Shown in pieces: positions 32,363 through 45,820 of a stretch of 64,000 nucleotides of DNA (its first letter is position 1; each line of letters opens with the position of its first letter). Source of the DNA: Cricetomys ansorgei (Eukaryota > Chordata > Mammalia > Rodentia > Nesomyidae); contig JAMJFZ010000698.1 in assembly GCA_026225945.1 (NCBI GenBank), positions 558,001 to 622,000 of the forward strand, given 5' to 3'. The position numbers and the translations under genes are program-made. The notes below the pieces were generated by a model. It was not told the DNA's origin. It saw nothing but the letters and a program-made list of their open reading frames with translations, and searched no databases.

Positions 32363-33114
32363 GGTCACAATTAGTGAATTGTTACTTACAAATGTAAAGC
32401 TGTTGTATAACCACCAAAAATTGTGTTACAGTGCAAGACATATTTGCTTTTAGAATTGCTCTTGCTGTTTCCTCTAATGATGCTGCCTGGGGGTATCATG
32501 TCTTCTACTGTTGTCTACAGCATCACCTATAATCTACACTCAGCCACTCACAAATCCTAGCTATAGGAGAATATTGCAGAGTGAAGTACCCTTTATTGCT
32601 CAAACATTAAAAATATGTTCAAAATGCATTCAGAGTTCTCATTTTAATATGATTCTGGATGGATTGCACTGATGGCTGTTGAGTTCTGAAAGTACAACAG
32701 GGAAGTTTGTGAATGAATGAGCTCCTGTTTGCAGATGAAGATAAAGCAAAGTTTCCCCTTCTGGGGGAAAGAAAAGAGAATCCTGATGCACCCTTGAGAT
32801 TATCAGAGTAGAGTTTAGGATGTAGAGAGCCATTTGATAAACAGATAATATTACAGAATGGTGAGTGATACCTCTGCAGTGAGGTCACATGTTGCTCTTG
32901 CAGAGGACTCCCAACCACGTCTAACAGTCTCTCTATGGATCACACACCCTATTCTGGGCTCCAAGTTGCAAATGGGCACAAAACAGCACACTAAAACACA
33001 CACAAAACAGAAAATAAAAGTATATATATAACAAATATAAATATAATTTTGAATACTTTGTTTTCTGTTTCTTTCTTTTTTTCTCCTTCCTTCAATCCTT
33101 CCTTACTTTTTAAT

Positions 33115-33115
<1 letters not shown>
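32363..33115. other. Downstream of V2R copy A
   Basis: Spacer with A-rich and TA-rich parts (33000-33050). No gene seen. Confidence 0.4.
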
Positions 33116-33116
<1 letters not shown>

Positions 33117-33160
<44 letters not shown>

Positions 33161-33300
33161 TTTTGAGGCAGGGTTTCTCTGCTGTATCCCTGGCTGCCCT
33201 GGAATCTATTCGACAGCCCAGGCTACAGACTGTGAGATGTGAGATGATAACTGGGGCTCCTCATGGTTACCCACAAGGACCTTCGTGTTCCCGTAACGCA
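33117..33300 (-). repeat. B1-like SINE, antisense, with long poly(T)
   Basis: About 40 T at 33118-33157 followed by 'gaggcagggtttctctgctgtatccctggctgccctgg', the antisense B1 tail. The left part is degenerate. Confidence 0.7.
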
Positions 33301-33596
33301 GGACACACGTTTGAGTAACTGACAGGCAAAGAGCTGCTTGCGTAAACAACTCTTGTAGTGTTATGATTTTTATATGATTCTCACATCAAATCTCTCTGCA
33401 GATGTCATCTTTCTACTGGAGGAAAACATGGATCTTAATACAACTGGAATATAATAGGAACTACCAAAAGAAAATCAGGTCATATAAATATCTCTAGGCC
33501 CAGGGTAAAAGGATTAAATTTCTTTTTTTTATATTTTTTAAAAATTTTCTTCGTTTTTTTGTTTTCCATTCTTTGCTTTTTTTCTCAGTTTCTTTC

Positions 33597-33725
33597 TTTT
33601 TTTTTTTTGAGACAGGGTTTTTCTGTTGTTACTCTGGCCATCTTTCTACTCACTCTGTATACCAGGCTAGCCTCGAACTCACAGAGATCCCCGGGCTCTG
33701 CCTCCCAAGTGCTGGGACTGAATTT
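33597..33725 (-). repeat. B1 SINE, antisense
   Basis: 'tttttgagacagggtttttctg', 'ctagcctcgaactcacagagat' and 'cccaagtgctgggact' form a near-complete antisense B1. Confidence 0.8.
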
Positions 33726-33799
33726 GGGAGCCACCACCACCCTGATTATAAGGGTGTTTTCTAATAAGCATGCAGTAACCACAGGCCAGAAGAGAGCTT

Positions 33800-33890
33800 T
33801 GCCATTAATATGATTGTCAGCTGCCATGTGGGTGCTGGAGAGAGGACCCAAGTCCTCTGGAGGAACACGCAGTGCTCTTAACACACCTGG
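33800..33890 (-). repeat. B3-like SINE fragment, antisense
   Basis: 'gccatgtgggtgctggagag', 'cccaagtcctctggag' and 'cagtgctcttaaca' match an antisense B3 head. Confidence 0.55.
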
Positions 33891-34153
33891 TTAGATGTTA
33901 CTTGTCTCCCTCACTTTCGGCTCCTGGAGCTTTCTTCTTCATATGAGTGTGTTGAAATGGTGGGGTGATTAATGTAAATTCTAATTTACATTAATGGTGG
34001 AGATCATGACCTTCCCCTCGATTCATGTGGAGTCCTTTCTATGAATATTCTCTTCCCACAGGAACTCACACCTTTAAGGATGCCGTTCTTCATAAGGTAT
34101 GGCACCACACTTTCTAAAATTCTACTCAGATTCCCATCATTTTAAACTCTTAT

Positions 34154-34352
34154 CTTGTGGTCAGAGAGATGGCTTAGCATTGAAGAGCACTGGCTGCTCT
34201 TGCCAAAGACCTGGTTTCGATTTCCAACACCTGTGTTGTGCCTTACTACTGACAGCAACTCCAGTTCTAGGAGATTTGAACTCCCCAGGCAGCAGTAGTG
34301 CAGACGGTGCACAGATATATGTGCGGGCAATGCATTAATACACACACAATTA
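34154..34352 (+). repeat. B2 SINE
   Basis: 'cagagagatggcttagcattgaagagcactggctgctctt' is a B2 tRNA-like head. The tail ends 'acacacacaattaaa'. Confidence 0.8.
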
Positions 34353-35269
34353 AAGCTATATGTAGGATATATTTGGTCATTGCCATAGCTCTTTGGAACA
34401 CTTTAGTTACAAAAATTTGTGTTTAATTCTAAAGAGACCTCATATGTTTCTTCAAAAGGATTAAGTTTTTATTGAAGCTTTCTTTCAGACAATTTATTTA
34501 GGCTAAAATCTAACAACAAAATAATTGATTATCCATGAGTTAGAAACAGGAATAGAGGAAGAGAGCGAGAGATAGGGTGGGAAAGAAAGCTGATGAGAGG
34601 GAAGTCCAACGGGATGAACTGAAGGAATAAAAGGAAGCACAAAATTATATATTTAGATATTAATTTAAAAAATAAAAAATATTGAAATAAGTAAAAAGAG
34701 CTGTAAAATGAATAAATATTTTTTAAATAAACCCTAATCTGATTGCCAAGCTTACACAAAGTAGATTATTCATGCACAGGAGCCTTGCCCTTTGCCAATG
34801 ATGGGATGAAATTGCGTAAGTCATCTGGGATTTGATGGAGCAGTGACAGGCACAGGAGGACCTTGTCTAAAGGACTGTGGAATAGGAAAGTGTAGGAAAT
34901 GGTCCGCCTCTAAGAACTCCAGACGTGAGAAGTGACTCTAGAGGCAGAGCTGAGCCTGTGCTGTAGACGTCAGCAGGTGCGCATGTGCAGAGCACAAATT
35001 CCTGAAATCAGCTCTTCCTCCGTTTCTAATCCCTGGGCAGTTCAGATCATGAGGTGCCATGCATATCACTACAGCAAATGGGCTCCCAAAGAGCATCTGT
35101 AATCTCAGATACTCCACACGTGGGGCGGACTCTCACTGACTTCAACTTGGTAATACAACGCCCAGTGTGTGCTCATGAACTCTGCTGTGCATCCTTCCTG
35201 AACAATCATTGCAGGACTCACTGTAGATCGTCTGACACAACGCATTGACATCATTTCTAATGGCACTCA
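34353..35269. other. Spacer before V2R copy B
   Basis: AT-rich from 34480 to 34760, then mixed sequence. No gene or named repeat seen. Similarity to the upstream DNA of copies A and C begins toward 35270. Confidence 0.4.
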
Positions 35270-35532
35270 GAGTCACAGATTATCGGGGTAGTCCAGGGAA
35301 AAAATTTTCTCTAAATGCCTTCTACCCAGGGGTCTTAACGTTCAAACCATGAGTGATGTCATGGAATCAGAGGCAGAACTGTTGTCTTCTATGTTTACCA
35401 ATCCACGTTTATCACATGGAATGTGGACCTCAGATGCAGAGCCCCAGGGAAGAGACTGTCCCAATCCCTCCAGGACTGAGGAAACAAAAAAATATAACCA
35501 TGAGAATTCAAGTAACCTCTCCTTTGGACACA

Positions 35533-35545
35533 GAAATAAAAGCAG
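35533..35545 (+). promoter_or_regulatory. TATA-like element of V2R copy B
   Basis: 'gaaataaaagcag', the same thirteen bases as in copies A and C, 98 bp before the start codon. Confidence 0.45.
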
Positions 35546-35630
35546 GCTGTAATACGTGGGAGCCCATTTGCTATGGTGAGATGAATGGCACTTCATGATC
35601 CACACTGCCCAGGCTTAGGACAGGACAAGG

Positions 35631-35827
35631 ATGTTCACTTTGGTTTTCTTCTTGCTCCTGAACATTCCACATCTACTGGCCAGTGTCATTCATCCGAGGT
35701 GCCTTTGGAGAATGAAACAGAATGAAGGCAAAGACGAAGACTTGGAAGCAAGCTATGTCTTCTCCCTCGAAGTAGTGCAGGGGCCTGTGGAGAAGGAGTA
35801 TATCAGTGAGATTCTGGAAAAGTCAGA
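35631..35827 (+). CDS. V2R copy B exon 1 (of a pseudogene)
   Basis: 197 nt, start MFTLVFFLLLNIPHLLASV (signal peptide), CLWRMK motif, donor 'ga|gtaagt'. Intact in itself. Confidence 0.75.
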
Positions 35828-36599
35828 GTAAGTGTTTCTTATTTTCGATGTCCATGTAACCATAAATGTTTCATAAGGGGTCTTAGGTTGGGGATCAGAG
35901 CAATGCTTTGAGTCTTCTGCCTTCTTTTCCCTCCTTACACACCAAGATACAACCCCCAATTCTTTTAGAGATTCAGTGCTATTTGTCCACTTAAAATTGG
36001 GCCATAGAGGTGTTTTCTTCCATTTAGCCTTAACTCATGACTGCTAGCCTTCTTCTTGACAGTTTTCATATCACAGTAGACCATCATGTATTTCAAAGAA
36101 TCCCCATAAGATTTTAGGAAATATCTCCTGAGAAGGTGCAGCTAAATGGCCATACAGAGTCTGCTGATGGTCCTTCCATTAGTGTGTGCCTCCTATCTTC
36201 CACACCTAGTTGCCCAGGGTTTTCACATATTTATGACACCTGATGTTGCATGGAGACTGGAGGAATGGAATTGGCCACTGTTGGCTTCACATGTGTATTT
36301 ATTTCTCCATATTTCATTTGTATACCTACATACATATATTTCACCTTGTAATTATCCCATATGGAAATTCTTCACTCTGTCCTTACAGTACAGAAGGACT
36401 CTATGGACTGCACATGATAGGTTTGCATTCTTTGAAAATCTAGGCTATCACTAATAGTGACGACTCTTACTAACTTTATCACTTTCTTAGGTGACAGGTG
36501 TGGCGTGTGATAACTGGCTACTCTTGAGAACTGGGATAGAAGGCTTAAATACTTGCTCATCTTTGCCACTGTTTGAGAAGAATATGTCTTTTCCTTTTA

Positions 36600-37587
36600 T
36601 GTCTAAGTTGTTTAATCTTGGAAACATATATCACATGTAATTTTACGTCTCCCTTCCTGACGTGTTCTTGGATTCGGTTTGCGAGTATTGCACTGACTAT
36701 TTTTGCATTAGTGTTCATGAGGGAAATTAAAGTCCCTTCTTTGTTTAATCTTCGCATGTTTTCGGTTTCGGGGTTATTGTGGCCTCTCAAAATGAGTTCA
36801 GCAGTTTTTCTTCTGTTTTTCTTTTTTGGAATGTTTTCAGGAGTATTGGTGTCAACTCTTCACTCAATATCTGATAAAATTCTGCAGTAAAGCCATCTGG
36901 CCTGGGACTTTCATTGTTGGGGAGAGTTTAATGACTGCTTGTACTTTCTTGGAGGTCATAGGACTGTATAAATTGTCCATCTGATCTTTATTAGCATTGA
37001 TAGGTGGTATCTATCTAGAAAATTGTCCATTTCCTTCAGGTTTTCAATTTTGTGTAGTATGGGTCTCTAAAGTATGACCTGAAGATTCTTTGGTTTTCTT
37101 CACTGCCTGTAGTTACATTCAACATTTCACTCCTAATTTTGCTGATTTGATATTCTCTCTCCATCTTTTGATTAGTTTAGATAAGATAGTTTGTCTATCT
37201 TGTTGATTTTTGTCAAAGAACCAACTCTTTGTATTACTGATTCTTTGAATTTATCTCTTAGTTTCTATTTTATTGATTTCAGCCCTCAACTTGATTATTT
37301 CTTGCCATCTACTCCTGTGTGGTTTGTTTATGTCTTTTTATTTCAGACTGTTCAGATGTGCTCCTAATTTCCGAGTATGTGACCTTGCCATTCTTCATTG
37401 GTTGGCAGGCACTTTATGCTATGAACTTTTCTCTTAGCACCGCTTTCCTTGTGTCCCATAAGTCTGGGTATGTTGTGGATTTTATATACATGGACTCCTA
37501 GAAAATCATTAATTTCACTCTTGATCCATTCATCATTCAACAGACAGTTGTTAATTTTGAATGAATTTTAGATGAAACATAGCTTTA

Positions 37588-37647
<60 letters not shown>

Positions 37648-39960
37648 ACATAATAAGATGAACCTTAATCTGTGGCTGTCTGATAAGTTATAGCGAGTTA
37701 TTTAAATTTTCCTTTTTCTATTGAGATGTGCTTTGTGGCCCAGGAGGGTGTCACTTTTAGGGTAGGTTCCACAAAGTGGTAAGGAAAAGGTATATTCTTT
37801 TGTTTGAGGGTGAAATGCTCTGTAGATACATGTTTCGTACATTTGGTTTATAACTTCTGTTAACTCCAATGTTTCTCTGATTAGATTTTTCCTAGATGAC
37901 CTGTCAGTTGGGGAGAGTGGTGTACTGATGTCTGCCACTATGAGTGTAGGTTGGGCAATGTGTGTTTTAAGCTATAATAATGTTTATTTTACAAAAGTGG
38001 GAGCCCTTTTGTGGGGAGCATAACTGTTTTGAATTGAAATGTCCCCATGGTGGATTCTTCCTTTGATGAATATGAAATGTCCTTCTCCATCTCTTTTGAT
38101 TAAGTTTGGTTTGAAGTCTATTTTGTTAGATATTAGAATGGCTACATGGGCTTGCCTCTTGGGCCCATTTGCTTGGAAAATCTTTTCCCAATCCTTTACT
38201 CTAAGGTAATATTTCTCTTATATGTTTTGGTGTGTTTCATGTATGTAGCAGAAGGACAGATCCTGTTTTGGCCTCCATTCTGTTAGTCTGTGTCTTTTTA
38301 TTTGGGAATTGAGTTTATAGATGTTGAGAGATATCAACAGCCAATGATAGTTAGTTCCTGTTATTTTCTAATTGTTGGTTTTATGTGTTTGTATGTGTAT
38401 GTGTTTGTGTGTGAGTGTTTGTAGCTCCTTTCTTTGGATGCTGGTGAGGCAATGTTCTTTCCTGAGTTTTCATGGGTCTAGTTAGTTTCCTTGGTTTCGG
38501 GTTTTCCTCCTAGTACCTTCTCAAGGTCTGGATCTGTAGATAGATATTGTTTGAATTTGGATTTGTCATTGGATATTTTGTTTTCTCCATCTACGATAGT
38601 TGAAAGCTTTGCTGTGTATAGTAGTCTGGGCTGTCATCTGTGATCTCTTAGCGTCTACAGCATATCCGCCCAGCACTCCTGGCTTAGACTCTCCAGTTAG
38701 AACTCAGGTGTGATGCTTACAGGTTTGCCTTTATATGTGGCTTGCTTCTTTTCCTCTTGCAGTATTCTCATATTAGTGTTCTTTCACTGTGCTGTATGTT
38801 TAATGTTTTGAATATTATATGGCAGGGGTACTTCATTCTCTGGTCGAGTTTCTTTAGTGTTCTGTATGTGTCTTGTACCTTAGTAGGTACTTCTTTTGGA
38901 TTGGAAACTTTTCCTCTATAACTTTGTTGAAAACCTTTGAGGTAGCGTTCTTCTCCTCTCTCTTTTGCTACTATTCTTGGGTCTGATTTCATCACAGTGT
39001 CTGTGGTTTCCTGGATGTTTTGTGTTATGGATTTTTTTTTTGGATTTAACATTTTCTTGTACAAAGTCTCCAATTCACCTATCATATCTTTGAATTCCAA
39101 GATTCTCTTCCATCTCAAGTGTTCTGTTGCTGTAGCTTCTCTCAGTAGTTCTTGATTTCTTTTCTGGACTATGCATTTAGAATAATCCCTTGTTTCTGTT
39201 TTCTTTATATCTTCTATGTCTATTTTCAAGTCTTGGGCAGTTTTGATTATTTCTTTTAATTGTTTGCTAGGTTTTTTTGGCTTTCATTAATAGATTTATT
39301 CATTTCTTCTAATTTTCTGTTTTTGCTTTCCTGGTTTCCGTTTATGAATTTTCTCAATTCCTCCCATGGTCTGTTTTGTCTTTGCATCTGCTTCTTTGAG
39401 GAATTTATTCATTCCCTCCTAAAGAACCTCCATCCATTATCTTCATAAAGATGGTTTCTAGATCTTTTTCCTGTGCATCATCTGTGTCAGGCTGTTCAGG
39501 GCTTGTAGTGGGACAGTTGACTTTTGATGGTGACATATCACCCTGGTAGTTACTGATTGTGCTCTTACATTGGAGTTTTGGCTTCTGAATTTGTGGTGAT
39601 TGAAGGTTTAGGTATCTAATTTCCGTGTTTTTCTACTGTGGATGAATGCTCTGTATCTTAGTATTTTTTTTTCTTCCTTGTTTTTTCTCATGTCTTCTGT
39701 TCTTTGTGGCCTTTGAAAACCGGACGTCTCCACATGATTGAGGACTGGTGCTCTGGTGGCTAACTTGGCCTCTGATCCCTCAAGACATCTCTGTTCAGTC
39801 TTTGTCTGAGTCTATAATGATGCTGAACTCCTTGCTTTTGTTTATGGGTGGGAGAAGCACAGCTGGAAGTGTGTGGGAAGGGGCTTCAGAGAAGTGGGAT
39901 GTGGGGGAGAACCAAGTGAAGTACACGTAGAGGTCACACCTGGACAGTCAACTGGCTGGG
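36600..39960 (-). mobile_element. Truncated L1, antisense, in intron 1 of copy B
   Basis: Reading on the minus strand from right to left: G-rich 5' sequence (39700-39960), ORF1 remnants (38768-39650, with frame pieces LRWKRILEFKDMIGELE and VQDTYRTLKKLDQRM), the ORF2 endonuclease part (37702-38050, with LSPTDRSSRKN and FHPQTKEYTFSLP) and part of the reverse transcriptase up to about 36600. Frames are broken many times. The 3' half of ORF2 and the 3' UTR are missing. A (TA)n(TG)n tract at 37590-37646 lies inside. Confidence 0.75.
37590..37646. repeat. (TA)n(TG)n microsatellite
   Basis: About 23 TA units followed by six TG units, within the L1 copy. Confidence 0.9.
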
Positions 39961-40131
39961 TTTACAATCAAGCTTTCAGCTTCTTATGTTATTCCAATCT
40001 CAGAAAGCAGGACAATTGTTTCAATCTCTGAGGGAGGGTATATATATCATACTGTACAGGATAGTCCTTGATTGTCTACAAATGATCATCTGTAGATCTT
40101 TCACCAGAAATAAACAATGTACCCTTTACAG

Positions 40132-40423
40132 AATACCAACTCAAAACTTGCGGTTTCCTCTGGCCTTGGCTTTTTCCATGGATGAAATCAACAGGAGTCC
40201 TGATCTTCTCCCAAATACGTCTCTAGTGTTTCGCTTCATTTTTGACAACGTTAACACTGAATCACAAATACTGACCCTCCTACAACTGAACACATCTTCC
40301 GATACGATGTTCCCTAATTATGCATGTGAAGAAGAGACCAAATGTGAAGTACTGCTTACAGGAAACTTGCGGGAATTTTCTGTGACACTTGCAGTATTTT
40401 GGTGGTTTTTCAGACCCTATCAG
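40132..40423 (+). CDS. V2R copy B exon 2 (of a pseudogene)
   Basis: 292 nt, IPTQNLRFPLALAFSMDEIN. It is three nt longer than in A and C and strongly diverged over its middle. Confidence 0.8.
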
Positions 40424-40814
40424 GTGAGATTTTGTGAGATTTGAATGCACTCTAGTGCATCCACTGGTTCCATTTCCAGGTGCTTAGAAAGCATAAGACA
40501 GCCACCACACTGCTGTCAATCGATCTAATTTGTTCAAGGATACAATTCAGACACTTGATGGGAAGTCCACAGTTTCTTGTTTAAAAATAGAGATGAGGGA
40601 ATGTCTAAGAGATAAGGGGATTTTTCTAGAACTCAATGCAGAAAACTGTGTTTCCAAGTTCTCAGGAGTGAAGTACATTTATAATAATGGATCAAGCTCT
40701 CTTTCCTGGTACCTCAAATTGAGCCACACACATTTGCAGGCTTGTACTAAGATTCCAAACATCTAATCCTAATCCTAATTCCTAATCCATCTGATCACCA
40801 TCTCTGTATCCTAG

Positions 40815-41627
40815 GCCCTTCAGCTCACCTATGGACCTTTCCGTCCTCTCCTGAGTGATACTGAATGATTCCCCTATCTGTATCAGATGGCCCCCAAGGA
40901 CACATCACTAGCCACGGCCTTGGGCTCCATCATCCTTCACTTCAGCTGGAACTGGGTAGGGCTGGCTGTCTCAGGCAATGATGAGGGTATCCAATTCCTG
41001 TCATATTTCAGAGGAGAGATGGAAAGAAATGCAGTCTGCTTAGCCTTTGTGAACATGATCCCAGTCACCATGGACTTATACATGTCAAGAGCTGAAGTAT
41101 TTTACAACCAATTCTTGACATCGTCAGCCAATGTTGTCATCATTTATGGTGACCCATACAGTATTCTAGCTGTGATCTTTAGAATTTGGGTATCTCTGGG
41201 TATACAGAGACTATGGCTCACCACCTCACAGTGGAATGTCGTTACAAGTAAGAGAGACTTCACCCTTGACTCATACCCTGGAACTCTTACTTTTGCACAC
41301 CACCATGCTGAGATTGCTGGTTTTAAAAGTTTCGTCCAGCAATTGAGCCCTCTCAAATACACAGACAAGAATCTTGCAAGGCTAGAATGGATGTACTTTA
41401 ACTGTGAAGTCTCAGCATCTGACTCTAAGATGCTGAAGAACTGCTCATCCAATACCTTACTGGAATGGCTATCGCTTGGAACATCTGACATGGCCTTTAG
41501 TGATGGCACTTATGATATATACAATGCTGTGTATGCTGTGGCCCATGCCTTCCATGAGATGTTTCTTCAGCAATTAGATAATCAGCCAATGGACAGTGGG
41601 AATGGACCTCATTTTCAGTGCATGGAG
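40815..41627 (+). pseudogene. V2R copy B exon 3 with premature stop
   Basis: 813 nt as in A and C. TGA at 40866-40868 stands where A and C have the Gln of DRDQFPYL. The remainder is open, with FSWNWVGLAVSGNDEGIQFL and LWLTTSQWN. Confidence 0.85.
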
Positions 41628-42099
41628 GTAGTGATTTTTCCATTGTGTGTTATTTGGTGTCAGCAATGTCATATTCTTTAAGAGTCACATAGATGCCTAA
41701 ATTAAGTAGACTAGGAAATATTTCCCAAAATAGAAGTGTTTAAGAACGTCTTTTTCTATTGAAGAAGCAAATCCATATGTTGGTATACATGTTTAATTAA
41801 TCAGCAATGGAATGCACAACAAAATTTACCAATGAAGATCAGTTATTTAGGTCCAAAACGTCAGCACAGCTGTCCTAATGTGGAAACATAATTAGTTTTC
41901 CTCATGAATCCCTTCCATGACAAGAGAAGCCCTTCTACTTTAATTGTCAAATGTTTGGTAGTCATTGCTGTAGATGATTTTCACAAGTTTTCTCCGTTCA
42001 TTCTGTCCTCACTGCAGGCTCTCAGAACAATTACACAGGAAATAGAGATGAGATTCAGTTCATTTCAGTGTGTTCCTGTGTTGGAAGATTGCTTCTTTT

Positions 42100-42150
42100 T
42101 GTGTGCTGTGTATGCTTATGTGTTTCCCTCTCTCTCTCTCTCTCTCCAAA

Positions 42151-42190
<40 letters not shown>

Positions 42191-42870
42191 TGCATTCTCT
42201 TGTATATGAGTGTTCCTATTCTTCTGCCAATCTTTTTATGGGTGTTAATCTCTCCATGTGTCTTCCTGTGTGTATGCATCAGTGCATGTGTCTGTCTGTG
42301 CTTGTGTTTGTGTGTTTTTCGTGTTTCTATAAATATTGATGCATGTATGTATATCTGCGTCACTCTCTGGGCATGTGTTTTTTGCATCTCTGTCTGTCTT
42401 TCTGTCTGTCTGTCTGTCTCTCTGCCAGTGGATGTTAGTATAAATATGACTGTGCCTTTCTTTGTGGGTATTTGTGTCTTCCGTGTGTGTCTCCTGGTGT
42501 GTTGTATGCATTTGCCTCTGCATGCGTGCCTGTATATGTCCTTTGTATGGTTCTGTGTGTGTCTATCTGTTTGTGTGCATATGTTTGTGGGGGTGCATGT
42601 ATGTTTATGTGTGTATAAATAATGTGTGTGCATGCACGTCTCTTGTGTTTTGGCATATATGTATATATGTGTAAATAATCAGTGGTTGTATTTGTGTGTA
42701 TCTCTGTAAGCATTTGAGTCTAGCTGTGTAGGTGTGTATGTGTTGTGTCTGTGTGTGTGTTTGTCTGTGTATCTGTGTGTGTGTGTGTCTGTGTCTGTTT
42801 GTGTCTGTTTATCTGTGTGCATAGTGGATATGGATGTTTGTCCTCTTCGTGTATATCTGTGTTTGTATTT
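42100..42870. repeat. TG-rich tract in intron 3 of copy B
   Basis: Includes (TC)n at 42127-42146 and (TG)n at 42154-42188, then imperfect TG and TCTG repeats. It is a longer version of the tracts in copies A and C. Confidence 0.85.
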
Positions 42871-43054
42871 GGTAATTTCCTCTGAGACAACTAAAATTCT
42901 TCCATCATGATCATAATAGTATTTATCCATGTGCCTTCAGTTAGTTTCCTCTCCAGAACATTGTCAATAGAGTCATGTTTAAGATGAAACCACAAAACAT
43001 TTTTCTGACTTCAAGAAAGGGCACATACACTTTGAAATGTGGCCTGTCTTTCAG

Positions 43055-43282
43055 CTGAACTCCTTTCTGCACAAGACCCATTTCACTAACCCTGTTGGAG
43101 ACAGAGTGAACATGAATCAGAGAGAAAAACTGCAGGCAGAGTACGACATTTTCCACGTTTGGAATTTCCCTTATGGTCTTAGCCTTAAGGTGAAGATAGG
43201 AATTTTTAGCCCATATTTTCCCCATGGTCAACAGCTGCAGCTATCAGAAGACACGCTAGAGTGGGCCACAGGAAATAGACAG
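43055..43282 (+). CDS. V2R copy B exon 4 (of a pseudogene)
   Basis: 228 nt, open, with NPVGDRVNMNQRE. Acceptor 'tctttcag', donor 'cag|gtgagt'. Confidence 0.8.
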
Positions 43283-44399
43283 GTGAGTCTGACACAAATG
43301 TACTGGTTTATACTACCCAGCAGTCAGCGCTCTCAAGTGGGACTGTTTCTACTTCCTTGTTGTTTAGTGAAATGACAAAGATTGTCATCTGGGAAACCAT
43401 TTTCTAGCCTCCTGATTTATCTTTCTTCTTTTCACTTTTGTGATGTGACATTTGAACTAGTTCTGTGAGGATTTCAGATGTGCATACCATGTATTTTCAT
43501 CATATCCTATAACCTGCCTTTGGTGTTTAAAAAGAATACTAAAGCACGGTTTAATATTATTTCCAGAAAAGGGAGCATTAGTCTCTTGGTACCTTTCTGG
43601 TTGCTGCACAGAGATGTCCATCTATTCCGCTGAACCACTGACTTAGATACCAAAATAATTTAGTCTAATTGCTATGAAGGAGTAAAGTAGACATATGGAA
43701 GTCATTGAATTTTATTATGTAATTTGGTTTAAGTCTTTTATCAAGGGATCCTAAATCACCAACTGCATTCTCCATATATTAACAGTTTCATGACACAGCA
43801 CTGACCAAGGTAACATGATGTAAACACAAGTGACAAGTCATGGGCACAAGACGGGAAGGACACACAAGAGACGTCAGCCGTATATCCAATAAAATGTAGG
43901 AGCAAATTTTCTAATTATAGTGGACGCGCATCCATCCAGAGACAGGAGACATGTACATACCAAAAAGTGAGAATCAGAAAGAAGCACTTGACATATTTTA
44001 CTTAAAATCTGTTCAGTAACAAAGAGAGGAAGTTGAAGGCTGTAGGAGAGACTCTCCTGTCATAGAGAAGCACAATCTGCATTGCAGCAGACTCCACTGT
44101 GGAGAATCTTAAAAGATGAGAGTATGAGTGTTGTATTTCACAGAGGTGGATACATAACTGCTAACCCCATTATCTATACCCGGCAAAGGTATCCTTCATA
44201 GTAAATGGAGACAGGACAACATTCAAAAATGAACACAAGTCGTAGGAATTCATTACCCCTGGAATAGCACCATGAAGGACACTTAACAATTCCTTCATAC
44301 TGAAAAGCAAGATGCATGTAAGAGGCCAGACAATCATACAGACATCATTAGAACAGAGGGCAAAGCAACAACCAAAATGGAATCTATATTACAGTAACA

Positions 44400-45020
44400 G
44401 GAAATGGAAAATATTTAACAAATATTTTCTATAATAATTCAATGTTAATGGTCACATTATCTAATAAAACACACTGACAATGAGATTGGTTTACTAAAAA
44501 CAAACAACAAACAGGCAAAATACAAACCAAAAATTCCTTTGCTGCCCCCAAGAAACAAACCTCAGATGTAAAGGGAGCCTTTTCACATATAGGGGAAAAA
44601 TTGATTGTAAGAAAATGGATCAGGACTAAAAACATTAGAAAACAATCTCTTTGCAGGACATGGATACAAAACATTCCTAACTACAACCCTGGCAAAAAGA
44701 ACTCAACAACACAACAGAAAGACTAGTCTTTGTTTCCAAGGTCACTTATTCACAGGGATGCATAGTTCAATAGACGTGTATCAGTTAGTTGTAACACAGC
44801 ATACAAATAAAATCAAGGATAGATCATGAGTATCCAAATGTTTCAGAAAGGACTCATAACAAAGTCCAGCATCTACCCAGAGCCATAAAGCTAAACAAGC
44901 AAAAAATGTGACAGGTACAGAAAGAAGATATCCTGACAAAATAAGTTTCTCTATGGCAAACCTATTGACAACATTGTACCACGCGGAGAGAAACGCAAAC
45001 CACTTTCACTGCAATCAGAA
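44400..45020 (+). repeat. L1 ORF2-like remnant, intron 4 of copy B
   Basis: The right part, 'ctatggcaaacctattgacaac' onward to 'gcaatcagaaatgagac', parallels L1 reverse-transcriptase coding DNA in sense. No intact frame. Confidence 0.45.
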
Positions 45021-45021
45021 A

Positions 45022-45450
45022 TGAGACCTGGCATGTGTGCTGGCTCATGTTTTTATTCCAAATTCTTTGGAGGCAGAGACAGGGAGATCCTTTTCTGTTT
45101 TATACACCCTGGCCTACATAGAGAGTGCAGGCCAGTCAAGCCTGACTTGGGAAATCTTACTTCAAAAGAAATGGGAGGAAATTGGACAAGAATATGCATT
45201 TTCTGTATTCTTCTTCAAGATAGACCTTAAAACATTTGCAAGTCCAAAAATAAATGAAAAGAAAAAAGAATACAAGAATGAAGGGAAGAGATGTGTGTAT
45301 GAGAAGCACATGCCTTTAACCCCAGCATTCAGGTGGCAGACAGAGGTAGGTTTCTGTGACCTCGAAGTAAGCCTGACCAAGTAGCAAGTTGAGGTCAAGT
45401 AATGCTACATATAAGACCCCACTGCAGAGACAAAACACAACACAACAAAC
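45022..45450 (+). repeat. Two decayed B1-like SINEs
   Basis: 45022-45180 and 45290-45450 each show decayed B1 blocks ('ttggaggcagagacagggagatcc' and 'tgcctttaaccccagcattcaggtggcag'). Confidence 0.55.
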
Positions 45451-45648
45451 AAACAGCAGGAAGGGATTTAGTTAACCATGTGTCTGAAGAGTATGAGATT
45501 AGTCTGTTCGTAAGAGACCCCGTGGATTTCACGAGGAACTTAATACTGAAGAAAAGATACAAAGTGTGCCTCCGAGAATCAGCAACTTTATGATGATTCA
45601 CATAAATCCAAACCACCATGTTCTTTGTAATACAAATACAATACAATA

Positions 45649-45649
<1 letters not shown>

Positions 45650-45682
<33 letters not shown>

Positions 45683-45820
45683 TGTGTGTGTGAGATATAT
45701 ATATGTGTGTGATATATATATGTGTGTGATATATACATATGTGTGTATGTGTATGTTATATATGTGTGTGTGTTATATAGATGTGTGTGTGATTTAATAT
45801 ACATATATATAAATAAGTTT
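45650..45820. repeat. TA/TG microsatellite
   Basis: (TA)n at 45653-45679, then mixed TATA and TGTG repeats, in intron 4 of copy B. Confidence 0.9.

Noticed and set aside
33049..33318. Phe-rich plus-strand frame
   Set aside because: Translation of the poly(T) of an antisense B1.
42055..42633. 192-codon His/Thr-rich frame on the minus strand and Cys/Val-rich frames on the plus strand
   Set aside because: These are products of TG/CA repeats. The same artefact occurs in the matching introns of copies A and C.
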